This document shows, in pieces, positions 41,712 through 50,344 of a stretch of DNA of 64,000 bases (positions are counted from its first letter, which is position 1; the number at the start of each line of letters is the position of its first letter). The notes below the pieces were generated by a model, which worked only from the letters and a program-made list of their open reading frames with translations, made no database searches and was not told the DNA's origin. Source of the DNA: Variovorax gossypii (GTDB taxonomy: Bacteria; Pseudomonadota; Gammaproteobacteria; Burkholderiales; Burkholderiaceae_C); contig NZ_RXOE01000003.1 of the NCBI RefSeq assembly GCF_003965815.1, positions 342,941-406,940 on the forward strand. Direction: 5' to 3'. The position numbers and the translations under genes were made by a program.

Positions 41712-42878
41712 TCAGGCGGCGAGGGCTCGCATCTCGGAGATCAGGTCGGCCTTGCCTTCGAAGCCGATGCCGGGCAGTGGCGGCAGGGTGACGTAGCCGT
41801 TGTCCACTTTCACGCCGTCGGGGAAGCCGCCGTAGGGCTGGAAGAGGTCGGGGTAGCTCTCGTTGCCGCCGAGGCCGAGGCCGGCGGCGATGGCCAGCGA
41901 CATCTGGTGGCCGCCGTGCGGGATGCAGCGCGAGGGCGACCAGCCGTTCTCCTTCAGCATGTCGAGCGTGCGCAGGTACTCCACGAGGCCGTAGCTCAGC
42001 GCGCAGTCGAACTGCAGCCAGTCGCGGTCGGGGCGCATGCCGCCGTGGCGGATGAGGTTGCGCGCGTCCTGCATCGAGAACAGGTTCTCGCCCGTGGCCA
42101 TCGGACCGGCGTACACCTCGCCGAGCTTGGCCTGCAGTTCGTAGTCGAGCGGGTCGCCGGCTTCCTCGTACCAGAAGAGCGGGTATTGCGAGAGGGCGCG
42201 GCCGTAGTCGACGGCCGTCTGCAGGTCGAAGCGGCCGTTGGCGTCCACCGCGAGCTGCTGGCCGGGGCCGAGGATCTTCAGCACCGACTCGATGCGCTCG
42301 CAGTCTTCGGCGAGCGTTGCGCCGCCGATCTTCATCTTCACCACCGAGTAGCCGCGCTCCAGGTAGCTGGTCATCTCGCGCTGCAGGCCTTCGAGGCCCT
42401 TGCCGGGGTAGTAGTAGCCGCCGGCCGCGTAGACGAACACGCGCGGGTCGGGCTTGCCGGTGCCGTAGCGCTCGGCCAGCAGCTGGTAGAGCGGCTTGCC
42501 TGCGATCTTGGCGGTGGCGTCCCACACGGCCATGTCGATGGTGCCCACGGCCACCGAGCGCTCGCCGTGGCCGCCGGGCTTCTCGTTGATCATCATGCGG
42601 GCCCAGATCTTGTGCGGATCGAGGTTGTCGCCGGTCTCGTCGAGCAGCGACGCGGGCTCGGCCTCCAGCAGGCGCGGCAGGAAGCGCTCGCGGATCAGCC
42701 CGCCCTGGCCGTAGCGGCCGTTCGAATTGAAGCCATAGCCGATGACCGGCTTGCCGTCGCGGATCACGTCGGTGACCACGGCCACGAGGCTCAGGGTCAT
42801 CTTCGAGAAATCGATGTAGGCGTTGCGGATGTCCGACTTGATGGGGCGGGTGGATTCGAGGATGTTGACGATTTTCAT
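41712..42878 (-). CDS. tarD: D(-)-tartrate dehydratase-type enolase superfamily enzyme
   Basis: 388 residues of the enolase superfamily, mandelate racemase group. Catalytic positions match TarD with a shift of one: Lys183 in KMKIGG, Asp212 in AVDANGRFD, Glu238 in WYEEAGDP, Glu264 in ATGENLF and His321 in IPHGGHQMSL. TarD dehydrates D-tartrate to oxaloacetate. It is the last gene of an operon with a DHDPS-like protein, a Bug protein and an SDR. The tartrate assignment rests on residue spacing and should be held as likely rather than sure. Confidence 0.8.
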   Translation of the reverse strand: MKIVNILESTRPIKSDIRNAYIDFSKMTLSLVAVVTDVIRDGKPVIGYGFNSNGRYGQGGLIRERFLPRLLEAEPASLLDETGDNLDPHKIWARMMINEKPGGHGERSVAVGTIDMAVWDATAKIAGKPLYQLLAERYGTGKPDPRVFVYAAGGYYYPGKGLEGLQREMTSYLERGYSVVKMKIGGATLAEDCERIESVLKILGPGQQLAVDANGRFDLQTAVDYGRALSQYPLFWYEEAGDPLDYELQAKLGEVYAGPMATGENLFSMQDARNLIRHGGMRPDRDWLQFDCALSYGLVEYLRTLDMLKENGWSPSRCIPHGGHQMSLAIAAGLGLGGNESYPDLFQPYGGFPDGVKVDNGYVTLPPLPGIGFEGKADLISEMRALAA

Positions 42879-42917
42879 GGTCGGGTTCCGGGGATGAGAA
42901 AGAAGCGAAAAGGTTGT

Positions 42918-43628
42918 TCAGCGGTGCAGCGACGAACCGCCGCAGATGGCGACGTCCTGCCCCGTGATGGCCGCCGCCTGCGGCGAGAGAAGAAAGCCCA
43001 CGAGCGCGGCGATCTCCCCGGGCTGGATCAGCCGGCCTATGGGCGGCATGCGCGGCGCGCTGCCCGCGCGGGCCGGGTCCTGCAGCATCGAGGTCTGCGT
43101 CGCGCCGGGCGACACCACGTTGACGGTCACGCCCCGGGCCGCGACTTCCGCGGCCCAGCTTCGCGCGAGCGCGATCAGCGCGGCCTTGGTCGCGGCGTAC
43201 TGGCCGCGCCCGGGCAGGCCCTGCGCGACGCGGCTGCCGACGAACACCACGCGGCCCCTGCCGCGCGCGGCCATCGCGGGCACGAGCGCGTCGGCCAGGC
43301 GCGTGGCCGCGTCGACGTGCAGGCGCCACATCAGCTCGCCACCAACATGGTCGAGCGAGCCCAGCTCGCCGACGCGCAGCACGCCGGCCGCATGCACCAG
43401 CGCATCGGCATCCTGCAGCGCGGCGGCTGCGCGCGCGATGGCATCGGCATCGCACAGGTCCACCGCCGTGTGCGTGAAGCCTGCGTGGGAGGACAGCGTC
43501 GGCGCGGCGAGGTCGACGCCGCTCACGCGCCAGCCGGCCTCCAGCAGGTGCGAGGCGATGGCGCGGCCGATGCCGCCGCTGCTGCCCGTCACCACCGCAT
43601 GGGGCGCCGTGGCGAACTCATTCGACAT
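42918..43628 (-). CDS. Short-chain dehydrogenase/reductase
   Basis: 236 residues. Cofactor motif TGSSGGIGRA at about 14-23, Asp in VSGVDLA favouring NAD, and catalytic Tyr-Lys in YAATKAALIALA. VNVVSPGATQTSM follows. The gene overlaps the stop of the Bug gene by 11 bp, so it is in the same operon. Probably oxidises or reduces a hydroxy-acid intermediate; the substrate is not known. Confidence 0.85.
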   Translation of the reverse strand: MSNEFATAPHAVVTGSSGGIGRAIASHLLEAGWRVSGVDLAAPTLSSHAGFTHTAVDLCDADAIARAAAALQDADALVHAAGVLRVGELGSLDHVGGELMWRLHVDAATRLADALVPAMAARGRGRVVFVGSRVAQGLPGRGQYAATKAALIALARSWAAEVAARGVTVNVVSPGATQTSMLQDPARAGSAPRMPPIGRLIQPGEIAALVGFLLSPQAAAITGQDVAICGGSSLHR

Positions 43629-44589
43629 GGATGTTGCCTTCGATGATGATCTTCTTCGAGCGCGCCATGTCCTCGGCCTGGAACTTCGAGAAGTCCTCGA
43701 CGCTGCCCGGCGTCAACAGCAGGCCCTGCGCATTCAGCGTCTCGCGCATGTCGGTGCCCAGCGCCTTGTTGACCTCGGCGTTCAGCCGCTGCGTGATGGC
43801 CGCCGGCAGCTTCGCCGGGCCCCACAGGCCGTACCAGCTGTAGAACTCGTAGCCCGGGATGCTCTCGCCCACCGTGGGCACGTTCGGCAGGCTGGTCGCG
43901 CGCGTGGCCGAGGTCACCGCAATCACCTTCAGCATGCCGCTCTTGTGGTACTGCAGCGAGCCGAGGATCGGGTCGATGAAGCCGTCGATCTGCCCGCCGA
44001 TCAGGTCCTGGAAGGCCGGCGCCGTGCCCTTGTACGGCACGATCAGGTAGTCGAGCCCGCCGCCCGCGCGCTTGAGCAGCTCGGTCGACAGGTGCCCCGC
44101 CGATCCGATGGAGCCCACCGCGAAGGTCATCTTGCCGGGGTGCGCCTTGGCGTATGCGATGAGCGACTTCACGTCGTTCACCGGCAGGTTCTTGTTGACC
44201 GCCACCGACAGCGGCGCCTTCGCCACCAGCGCCACCGGGGTGAAGTCCTTCACCACCTCGTAGGGCACCGACTTCATGGTCATCGGCGCGGTGGTGAAGG
44301 TCGAGGCGTTGAACAGCAGCGTGTAGCCGTCGGCCGGCGCCTTCGACACCACGTCGGCGCCGATCACGCCGTTGCCGCCCGCGCGGTTCTCCACGATGAA
44401 GCTCTGGCCCGTCTGCTCGCCGAGCTTCTGCGCCAGCAGGCGGCCGATGGTGTCGAGCGTGCCGCCCGGCGGAAACGGGATCACCATGCGCACCGGGCGG
44501 CTGGGCCAGTTCTGGGCGAAGCCGGCGGTCGATGCGGCTGCCAGCGCGAGGGCGGCCAGGGTGGCGCGCAGGAAGTGCTTGCGTTGCAT
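43618..44589 (-). CDS. TctC/Bug-type periplasmic binding protein
   Basis: 323 residues. Signal peptide LRATLAALALAAASTAGFAQ, then NWPSRPVRMVIPFPPGGTLDTIGR and GQSFIVENRAGGNGVIGADVV. It sits second in a minus-strand operon after the DHDPS-like gene and probably captures the hydroxy-diacid degraded by the operon. No membrane components are present nearby. Confidence 0.87.
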   Translation of the reverse strand: MQRKHFLRATLAALALAAASTAGFAQNWPSRPVRMVIPFPPGGTLDTIGRLLAQKLGEQTGQSFIVENRAGGNGVIGADVVSKAPADGYTLLFNASTFTTAPMTMKSVPYEVVKDFTPVALVAKAPLSVAVNKNLPVNDVKSLIAYAKAHPGKMTFAVGSIGSAGHLSTELLKRAGGGLDYLIVPYKGTAPAFQDLIGGQIDGFIDPILGSLQYHKSGMLKVIAVTSATRATSLPNVPTVGESIPGYEFYSWYGLWGPAKLPAAITQRLNAEVNKALGTDMRETLNAQGLLLTPGSVEDFSKFQAEDMARSKKIIIEGNIHVE

Positions 44590-44638
44590 GTCTCTTGTCT
44601 CCTTGTGTTTTCTCGATCGGGCGCCATGGCCCGTGGGC

Positions 44639-45577
44639 TCAGCGCTTCGACAGCCCGGCTTGCTCGACGGCGGCGCGCAGCGCGTCCATCTCGCGCGCGT
44701 TCGGCGCCTCGGTCGGCGGGCGCACCGTGGCGTTCTCGAGCACGCCGGCCAGGTACATGCCGCCCTTCATGCGCGCATGCGCCTCGCCGGTGGGCTCGCC
44801 GCCGCCGTACACGGCATCTTTCAGCGGCGTGATGAGCGCCTGCACCGCCATTGCCTTCTTCAGGTCGCCGGCCTTCACCGCGTTCCACAGGTCGATGATC
44901 AGTTGCGGGATGAAGGTCGCGAAGCCGACCAGCGCGCCGTCCACGCCCTGGACCATGGAGGCCAGCAGGTATTCGTCGTGGCAGGTGAGGATGGCCTTCG
45001 AGGCATCGGCCTCGCGGATCGCCTGGATGTCGCGGGCGTACTTGTTCATGTCGCGCTGGCCCACCTTGAAGGCCTGCAGGTAGGGCAGGCGCGCCAGCTC
45101 GGCCAGCAGTTGCGACGAGTACGAGGCGCGCGTCCATGCCGGGTATACGTGGCAGACCAGGTCCAGCTCCGGCGCGGCGCGGTGGATGGCCTCGAAATAC
45201 TGCAGCGCATGGCCGGGCGTGAAGCCGAAGCGCAGCCAGTGGTGCGGCGGCATCACGTCCAGCGCCACCGCGCCGGCGGCCTGGGCGGCGCGGGCATGCT
45301 CGGCGGCCTCGGCCAGGCCCTCGCAGACGATCGACGAGATCACCGGCATGCGGCCGCGCAGCTCGTCGGCGACGATGCGCGTCACCTCGGCACGCTCCGA
45401 AGGCGTGAGCGAGAACACCTCGCCGGTGTGGCCGTTGGTCATGATCGCCACCACGCCGTCGTGGCCGGCCAGCCACGAGGCCAGCTTGCGCAGGGCCGGT
45501 TCGTCGATGCGGTGGTCGTTCGTGAAGGGGCAGGAAATGGCGGGGATGATCCCGCGATAATTCGCGATGGAAGGCAT
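44639..45577 (-). CDS. Dihydrodipicolinate synthase-family lyase/dehydratase
   Basis: 312 residues, a TIM barrel. The N-terminus reads YRGIIPAISCPFTNDHRID, the Tyr is in LVCHVYPAW and the Schiff-base Lys in LQAFKVGQRD. NGHTGEV replaces the GTTGE of DapA, so it is a catabolic member (keto-acid aldolase or dehydratase) rather than a lysine enzyme. ATG 45577 follows GGAG on the minus strand. It is the first gene of the operon that ends in tarD and is divergent from a LysR gene. Confidence 0.84.
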   Translation of the reverse strand: MPSIANYRGIIPAISCPFTNDHRIDEPALRKLASWLAGHDGVVAIMTNGHTGEVFSLTPSERAEVTRIVADELRGRMPVISSIVCEGLAEAAEHARAAQAAGAVALDVMPPHHWLRFGFTPGHALQYFEAIHRAAPELDLVCHVYPAWTRASYSSQLLAELARLPYLQAFKVGQRDMNKYARDIQAIREADASKAILTCHDEYLLASMVQGVDGALVGFATFIPQLIIDLWNAVKAGDLKKAMAVQALITPLKDAVYGGGEPTGEAHARMKGGMYLAGVLENATVRPPTEAPNAREMDALRAAVEQAGLSKR

Positions 45578-45689
45578 GCTTTGTCTCCGTGATGGTTCAA
45601 GTTGCAGGAATGGGTGCATCTTTTGCCGGCGGGGCACGGGCCGTCCAATACTCGAATCGCATACAACTATTCAACCGATCGCGCAGCGC

Positions 45690-46625
45690 ATGGGCCCCGG
45701 CAACCGACCGCTCGACCTCGAATGGCTGGAAGATTTCCTGGCCCTGGCCGAGACCGGCAATTTCTCGCGTGCCGCGCAGGCCCGCTCCATCGCGCAGCCC
45801 GCCTTCAGCCGGCACATCCGCTCGCTGGAGGAATGGGTGGGCGTCGACCTGTTCGACCGCAGCGCGCATCCCACCGCGCTCACGGCGGCGGGCAAGCGCT
45901 TCCAGCCGCTGCTGCAGGAAGCGCTGGCGGGCCTGGAGGCCGCGCGCATCAAGGCCCGCGCCGCCCACGACCTCGCGGCGGCCAGCCTGAGCTTCGCCGC
46001 CACCCATGTGCTTTCGCTGACCTTCTTCCCGCGCTGGCTGGCGGGAGTGGAGTCGAGCCTGAGCATGGGGCCGATCCAGACCATCTCCGACAGCTCGTAC
46101 GCCTGCGAAGACCTGATGCTGCAGCGCCGCGTGCAGTTCGTGCTGTGCCACGGCCATGCGGGTGCGCCCGGCCGGCTGGACGAGGCGCAGTACCCGGTGC
46201 AGCGATTGAGCGAGGACGTGCTGGTGCCCGTGAGCGCACCCGACGCGAAAGGCGCGCCGCAGCATGCGCTGGGCGAGGGCCGATCGCCCTCCGTGCTCGC
46301 CTACAGCGAGGCTTCGGGGCTCGGCCGGATCATGCGGGCCATGCAGGACAGCGAGTTCGGCAAGGACTTCGCCGCGTCGCTGTCGATCGTCTTCACGGCC
46401 CACCATGCCGCGCTGCTGCGCACCATGGCGCTGGAAGGGCGCGGCCTTGCGTGGCTGCCGATGAGCCTGGTGGCCGATGATCTGCGTACTGGTGCGCTGA
46501 CGGACGCCGGCGCGGGCGGCTGGCGCGTGCCGGTGGACATTCGTCTGTACCGCCAGCAGGCGCAGATGGCGCCGGTGGCCGAGGCGCTGTGGGCGCTGGT
46601 CAGCGAAAGCACCTCAGCCGCCTGA
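45690..46625 (+). CDS. LysR-family regulator of the tartrate-type operon
   Basis: 311 residues. The helix-turn-helix is DLEWLEDFLALAETGNFSRAAQARSIAQPAFSRHIRSLEEWVGVDLFDR. A standard LysR effector domain follows. Start 45690 was preferred because upstream codons cover the divergent promoter. It faces the DHDPS/Bug/SDR/tarD operon across 112 bp and probably controls it. It converges with the RraA gene, with repeat copy B between them. Confidence 0.85.
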   Translation: MGPGNRPLDLEWLEDFLALAETGNFSRAAQARSIAQPAFSRHIRSLEEWVGVDLFDRSAHPTALTAAGKRFQPLLQEALAGLEAARIKARAAHDLAAASLSFAATHVLSLTFFPRWLAGVESSLSMGPIQTISDSSYACEDLMLQRRVQFVLCHGHAGAPGRLDEAQYPVQRLSEDVLVPVSAPDAKGAPQHALGEGRSPSVLAYSEASGLGRIMRAMQDSEFGKDFAASLSIVFTAHHAALLRTMALEGRGLAWLPMSLVADDLRTGALTDAGAGGWRVPVDIRLYRQQAQMAPVAEALWALVSESTSAA

Positions 46626-46638
46626 TTGGCCCCGCTTG

Positions 46639-46737
46639 TTCGCGGGACACCGCGGAACCGGCTTTGCCGGGCCGCAGGTGTCGCCCCCGGCGAGGGGGTA
46701 GGCGCAGCGACACGAAGTGCGCGAAGCCTGGGGGAGT
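46639..46737 (+). repeat. Dispersed intergenic repeat, copy B
   Basis: Same repeat as at 41596 (inverted) and 58714 (same orientation). The order is CACCGCGGAACCGG, then the hairpin CCGGC-TTT-GCCGG, a CCCCC/GGGGG hairpin, ACACGAAGTGCGC and GAAGCCTGGGGGAG. It fills nearly the whole space between the convergent LysR and RraA genes. Confidence 0.85.
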
Positions 46738-46738
46738 T

Positions 46739-47410
46739 CTAGTTCATGCAGCGCGCTTCGAGCGCGTCCAGGAAGCTGCGGTCCCACCGGCCTTCCTTCA
46801 TCGCCTGGATGGTGCGCGCTTCCGTCTCCAGATGCGCGCGGGCCTTCTCGATCAGCAGCTCGGCCTCGTCGGGCGAGAAGGCCAGCAGCCCGTCCTGGTC
46901 GCCCACCACGATGTCGCCCGGGTTCACGACCATGCCGCCGACCGACACCGGCACGTTGATCTCGCCGGGGCCGTCCTTGTAGGGGCCGCGATGGTTCACG
47001 CCGCGCGCATACACCGGGTAGTCGCGCTCGCGGATCTCGGCCACGTCGCGGATCGCGCCGTCGAGCACCAGGCCCGCGGTGCCGATGGTCGCGGTATAGA
47101 ACGACAGGATGCCGCCGATGACGGCGTTGGTGACGTCGCCGCCCGCATCGATCACCAGCACGTCGCCGGGCCGGCAGAACTCGAAGGCGCGCATGGGCGT
47201 GAGGTTGTCGCCGCCGCGCGTCTTCACGGTGACGGCCGTGCCCGCCATGGTCTTGTGGCCGGGGCGGTGGTAGGGCTGCAGGCCGACGCTGCCGATGTTG
47301 CGGTGCAGGTTGTCGCTGAGCGCGGCGACCGGAATGTCTTGCAGCGCGGCGAGGATGTGCGCCGCCACCTGCGGGGCCGACGGGTTCTTGCGAATGGCTT
47401 TGTAGGGCAT
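46739..47410 (-). CDS. RraA-like 4-hydroxy-4-methyl-2-oxoglutarate aldolase
   Basis: 223 residues of the RraA/HMG aldolase family. Catalytic and metal residues lie in GTAGLVLDGAIRDVAEI and the loop DVLVIDAGGDVTNAVIGGILS. Such enzymes cleave 4-hydroxy-4-methyl-2-oxoglutarate or 4-carboxy-4-hydroxy-2-oxoadipate to pyruvate and often decarboxylate oxaloacetate. Start 47410 (MPYKAIRKN) is 25 bp after the aminotransferase stop, so they form one operon. A transaminase making a keto acid and an aldolase cleaving it is a reasonable pair. Confidence 0.83.
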   Translation of the reverse strand: MPYKAIRKNPSAPQVAAHILAALQDIPVAALSDNLHRNIGSVGLQPYHRPGHKTMAGTAVTVKTRGGDNLTPMRAFEFCRPGDVLVIDAGGDVTNAVIGGILSFYTATIGTAGLVLDGAIRDVAEIRERDYPVYARGVNHRGPYKDGPGEINVPVSVGGMVVNPGDIVVGDQDGLLAFSPDEAELLIEKARAHLETEARTIQAMKEGRWDRSFLDALEARCMN

Positions 47411-47435
47411 GGGGATCGTCCTGGTCGTGAAGTCT

Positions 47436-48674
47436 TCAGCGCAGTGCGGCCACGGCGCGCGCGATGCGCCTGCAGCCTTCTTCCAGCGTCTCGAGCGACG
47501 TGGCGATGGAAAGCCGGAAGTAGGGCGACAGGCCATATGCCGTGCCCGCCACCACGGCTACGCCTTCGCTCTCGAGCAGGTACATCACCACGTCGCCGTC
47601 TTCCTGCAGCCGCTTGCCTTGGGGCGTGGTCTTGCCGACGAGCCCGCCGCAGTTGATGTACAGGTAGAAGGCGCCGGGCGGCGTGGCGCAGCTCAGGCCG
47701 GGAATGTCGTTGACGAGTGCGAGCGTGCGGTCGCGCCGCTGCCGGTAGACGGCCACGCTTTCGGCCACGAAGCTCTGGTCGCCGTTCAGCGCCGCGGCGG
47801 CGGCGGCCTGGCTCACCGAGCAGCAGTTGCCGGTGGATTGCGAAAGCAGCGTGTCCAGCGCCTTGATGAGGTCCACCGGCCCGGCCGCGTAGCCGATGCG
47901 CCAGCCCGTCATCGCATAGGTCTTGGAGACGCCGTTCACGATCAGCGTGCGGTCGCGCAGCGATGGCGCCACCGCCAGGATGTGCGGCAGCGGCTCGCTG
48001 TCGAAGCGGATGTGCTCGTAGATCTCGTCGGTCATCACCATCACCTGCGGATGGCGTCCGAGCACCTCGGCCAGGGCGCGGTACTCGGCGGCGGTGTAGC
48101 TCGCGCCGGTCGGGTTGCTCGGCGAATTGATGAGCAGCCAGCGCGTGCGCGGCGTGATGGCGGCCTCTAGCTGCGCGGGCGTCAGCTTGAAGCCGTTGGC
48201 CTCGGGGCAGGCCACGGTGACGGGCGTGCCCTCGCAGGCCAGCACCATGTCGGGGTACGACACCCAGTAGGGCGCCGGAATGATCACCTCGTCGCCCGGC
48301 TCCAGCGTGATCGCGAAGGCGTTGTAGATCGCGCTCTTCGCGCCGCTGGTGGCGATGATCTCGTTCATCGCGTAGCTCAGGCCGTTCTCGCGCTGCAGCT
48401 TGGCGACGATGGCCTCGCGCAGCTCCACGGTGCCCGCCATCAGCGTGTAGCGGGTGGCGCCGCGCTCGATGGCGGCGGCCGCGGCCTGGCGGATGTGGGC
48501 GGGCGTGTCGAAGTCGGGCTCGCCCACCACGAGGTTCACGATCGACTTGCCCTGCCTGCGCAGCTCGTTGGCGCGGTCGGCGGCCGAGGTGCTGGGCGAG
48601 GGCTTGATGCGCCGCACGCGGGCGGCAATGCGGGAGGCAACGTTGGAGTCGGCGCTGGAGGTAGTGGCTTGCAT
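47436..48674 (-). CDS. PLP-dependent aminotransferase, class I (aspartate aminotransferase type)
   Basis: 412 residues, fold-type I. RIKPSPSTSAADRANELRRQGK and VGEPDFDTPAHI start the domain; the PLP Lys is in VSKTYAMTGWRIGY and Asp in VMTDEIYE. Catalyses transamination of an amino acid; the family includes aspartate and aromatic enzymes. ATG 48674 was chosen; a GTG at 48692 overlaps the -10. The promoter predicted at 48682-48746 would leave almost no leader, so either the mRNA is near-leaderless or the start lies slightly downstream. Followed by the RraA gene. Confidence 0.86.
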   Translation of the reverse strand: MQATTSSADSNVASRIAARVRRIKPSPSTSAADRANELRRQGKSIVNLVVGEPDFDTPAHIRQAAAAAIERGATRYTLMAGTVELREAIVAKLQRENGLSYAMNEIIATSGAKSAIYNAFAITLEPGDEVIIPAPYWVSYPDMVLACEGTPVTVACPEANGFKLTPAQLEAAITPRTRWLLINSPSNPTGASYTAAEYRALAEVLGRHPQVMVMTDEIYEHIRFDSEPLPHILAVAPSLRDRTLIVNGVSKTYAMTGWRIGYAAGPVDLIKALDTLLSQSTGNCCSVSQAAAAAALNGDQSFVAESVAVYRQRRDRTLALVNDIPGLSCATPPGAFYLYINCGGLVGKTTPQGKRLQEDGDVVMYLLESEGVAVVAGTAYGLSPYFRLSIATSLETLEEGCRRIARAVAALR

Positions 48675-48681
48675 GGACCGA

Positions 48682-48746
48682 ACGGTACGCACATCGCTCC
48701 CGCGAGGCCAAGACGAGATTGCACTGGTCGTATAGGCGCAGCTTAT
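48682..48746 (-). promoter_or_regulatory. Nac-type composite promoter of the aminotransferase operon
   Basis: Reading on the minus strand: an ATA-N9-TAT site at 48746-48732 (ATAAG-N5-CCTAT), 16 bp, then CGTCTTGGC with -35 TTGGCC (48711-48706), an 18-bp spacer and -10 TACCGT (48687-48682). The same arrangement with the same 16-bp gap occurs at 49779 and 54590. It lies in the divergent region of the Nac-like gene, so it could also serve autoregulation. Confidence 0.7.
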
Positions 48747-48817
48747 GACTCATGGTGAGCACCCATATCCGCCGCGCGGGGCCGGTGCTAGGCTTGGCTT
48801 TTGCTTGGGGACAAGGC

Positions 48818-49756
48818 GTGAACCTGCGACGCCTCAAATATTTCGTGAAGATCGTGGACATCGGAAGCCTCACGCAGGCGGCCGAGGTTCTTTTCATCGC
48901 CCAGCCAGCGCTGAGCCAGCAACTGGCCACGCTCGAAGGCGAGGTGCGGCAGCAGCTGCTGGTGCGCACCAAGCGCGGCGTGACGCCCACCGAAGCCGGC
49001 AAGGTGCTGTACCGCCATGCGCAGATCATCCTGCGCCAGTGCGAGCAGGCGCGTGTCGACATGGAGGCCGCGGGCGAGGGGCTCTCGGGCCAGGTGTCTG
49101 TGGGGCTCGCGCCGGGCACGGCCGCCTCGGCGCTCTCGCTGCCGCTGCTTCGCACCGTGCGCGCGCGGCACCCGGGCATCCTGCTCTACCTGAACGAGAA
49201 CTACGGCACTACGCTCAGCGAACTCATCATGAACGGCCGGATGGACCTGGCCGTGCTGTACGGCGACAAGGCCATCCACGGGCTGACCTTCCTTCCGCTG
49301 CTCAAGGAGCCGCTCTTCCTGGTCGGCCCCGCGTCGATGCCCGCTCCCTCGCAGCCGGTGAAGCTGGCCGACCTGCGCGACATCGAGCTCTTCCTGCCGC
49401 GCCCGTACAACGTGGTGCGCAAGCTGGTGGACGCGGCCTTCGTGCGCGCGGGCATGGTGCCGCGCGTGGTGGCGGAGATCGAGTCGGCCTTCACCCTCAC
49501 GGCGGCCATTGCCGACGGGCTGGGCGCCACCATCCTGCCGGCGTCGATGGCGCGCGAGGTGGTGGCGAGCTGCGGCGCCTGGCAGTTCCCGATCGTCGAT
49601 CCGGTCATCGAGGCGCCGCTGGCGCTGTGCCAGTCCGACCACCTGCCGCTGTCGGAGCCCGCGCAGGCGGTGAAGGACATCCTGCTCGAACTGGTGGCCG
49701 ACCTGGCCGGCACCGTCGCGTCGACGCCCGAGCCCGAGATCGCCGCGCTGCCGTGA
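48818..49756 (+). CDS. nac: Nac-like LysR-family regulator
   Basis: 312 residues starting with GTG at 48818. The N-terminal 45 residues (NLRRLKYFVKIVDIGSLTQAA, then VLFIAQPALSQQLATLEGE) are almost the same as the DNA-binding domain of enterobacterial Nac, and RTKRGVTPTEAGKVLY and SGQVSVGLAPGTAAS also match. Nac binds ATA-N9-TAT and activates sigma70 promoters of nitrogen-source genes. Three perfect ATA-N9-TAT sites lie in this neighbourhood. The effector half is more divergent. It is likely a dedicated regulator of the surrounding genes rather than a global nitrogen regulator; this last point is inference. Confidence 0.9.
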   Translation: MNLRRLKYFVKIVDIGSLTQAAEVLFIAQPALSQQLATLEGEVRQQLLVRTKRGVTPTEAGKVLYRHAQIILRQCEQARVDMEAAGEGLSGQVSVGLAPGTAASALSLPLLRTVRARHPGILLYLNENYGTTLSELIMNGRMDLAVLYGDKAIHGLTFLPLLKEPLFLVGPASMPAPSQPVKLADLRDIELFLPRPYNVVRKLVDAAFVRAGMVPRVVAEIESAFTLTAAIADGLGATILPASMAREVVASCGAWQFPIVDPVIEAPLALCQSDHLPLSEPAQAVKDILLELVADLAGTVASTPEPEIAALP

Positions 49757-49778
49757 CGCTGGCGTATCGGTGGGCGTC

Positions 49779-49843
49779 ATAAGGCGCCCTTATCCCGGCA
49801 CAGCCAAACCGTCTTTGGCTTCAGGCTCGCGGCCCGTTACCTT
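49779..49843 (+). promoter_or_regulatory. Nac-type composite promoter of the carboxylase/PxpABC operon
   Basis: ATAAGG-CGC-CCTTAT (49779-49793, a full palindrome fitting ATA-N9-TAT), 16 bp, then CGTCTTTGGC, with -35 TTGGCT (49815-49820), a 17-bp spacer and -10 TACCTT (49838-49843). The site centre falls near -64 of the expected start, the position from which Nac is known to activate. It also rules out the in-frame ATG at 49846 as a start. Confidence 0.75.
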
Positions 49844-49896
49844 TCATGCATGCCGTCACGCGCTCGCGGAGCGCGTCGGCCATCACAGCCACCGGC

Positions 49897-50331
49897 ATGA
49901 AGCAGGAACAGATCAAGACGCTCATCGACGCTTTGGCCGCATCGGACCTGGCGGAGCTGGAGTACAGCGAGAACGGCAGCACGCTGCGGCTGGTGAAGCT
50001 GGCTGCGCTGGGGGCCGCGCCCGTCGCGCGGACGCCGGCCGTCGCCCGCAAGGCGGCGAAGAGGACCGTCGAGGAAACGGCGGCGCCGGCGCCTGCCGGT
50101 GACGAGTGCCTCGCACCGCTGCACGGCGTGGTGCATCTCCAGCCCGCCCCGGGCGAGCCGCCTTTCGTGCAACCGGGGCAGGCGGTGGAAGCCGGCCAGA
50201 TGCTGTGCGTGATCGAGGCGATGAAGATGTTCAACGAGGTCCGCGCCGACCGTGCGGGCGCCGTCCGGCAGGTGCTCGTGCAATCGGGCCAGGAAGTGGA
50301 AGCGGGGCAGCCCCTGTTCCGCTTCGAATGA
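49897..50331 (+). CDS. Biotin carboxyl carrier protein (AccB-like)
   Basis: 144 residues. The N-terminal helix pair ([22 protein letters not shown]) and C-terminal biotinyl domain are as in AccB; the biotinylated residue is Lys110 in [12 protein letters not shown]. The Ala/Pro-rich linker lies at about 38-68. ATG 49897 was chosen because the promoter at 49779-49843 would start transcription near 49850, downstream of an earlier in-frame ATG. It is the first gene of the operon, with the biotin carboxylase next. Confidence 0.87.
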   Translation: MKQEQIKTLIDALAASDLAELEYSENGSTLRLVKLAALGAAPVARTPAVARKAAKRTVEETAAPAPAGDECLAPLHGVVHLQPAPGEPPFVQPGQAVEAGQMLCVIEAMKMFNEVRADRAGAVRQVLVQSGQEVEAGQPLFRFE

Positions 50332-50344
50332 GGAGGCACGCGCG

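Noticed and set aside
49846..49896. Upstream in-frame ATG for the biotin carrier gene
   Set aside because: It lies just after the predicted -10 and before the expected transcription start; the AccB-like fold begins at 49897.
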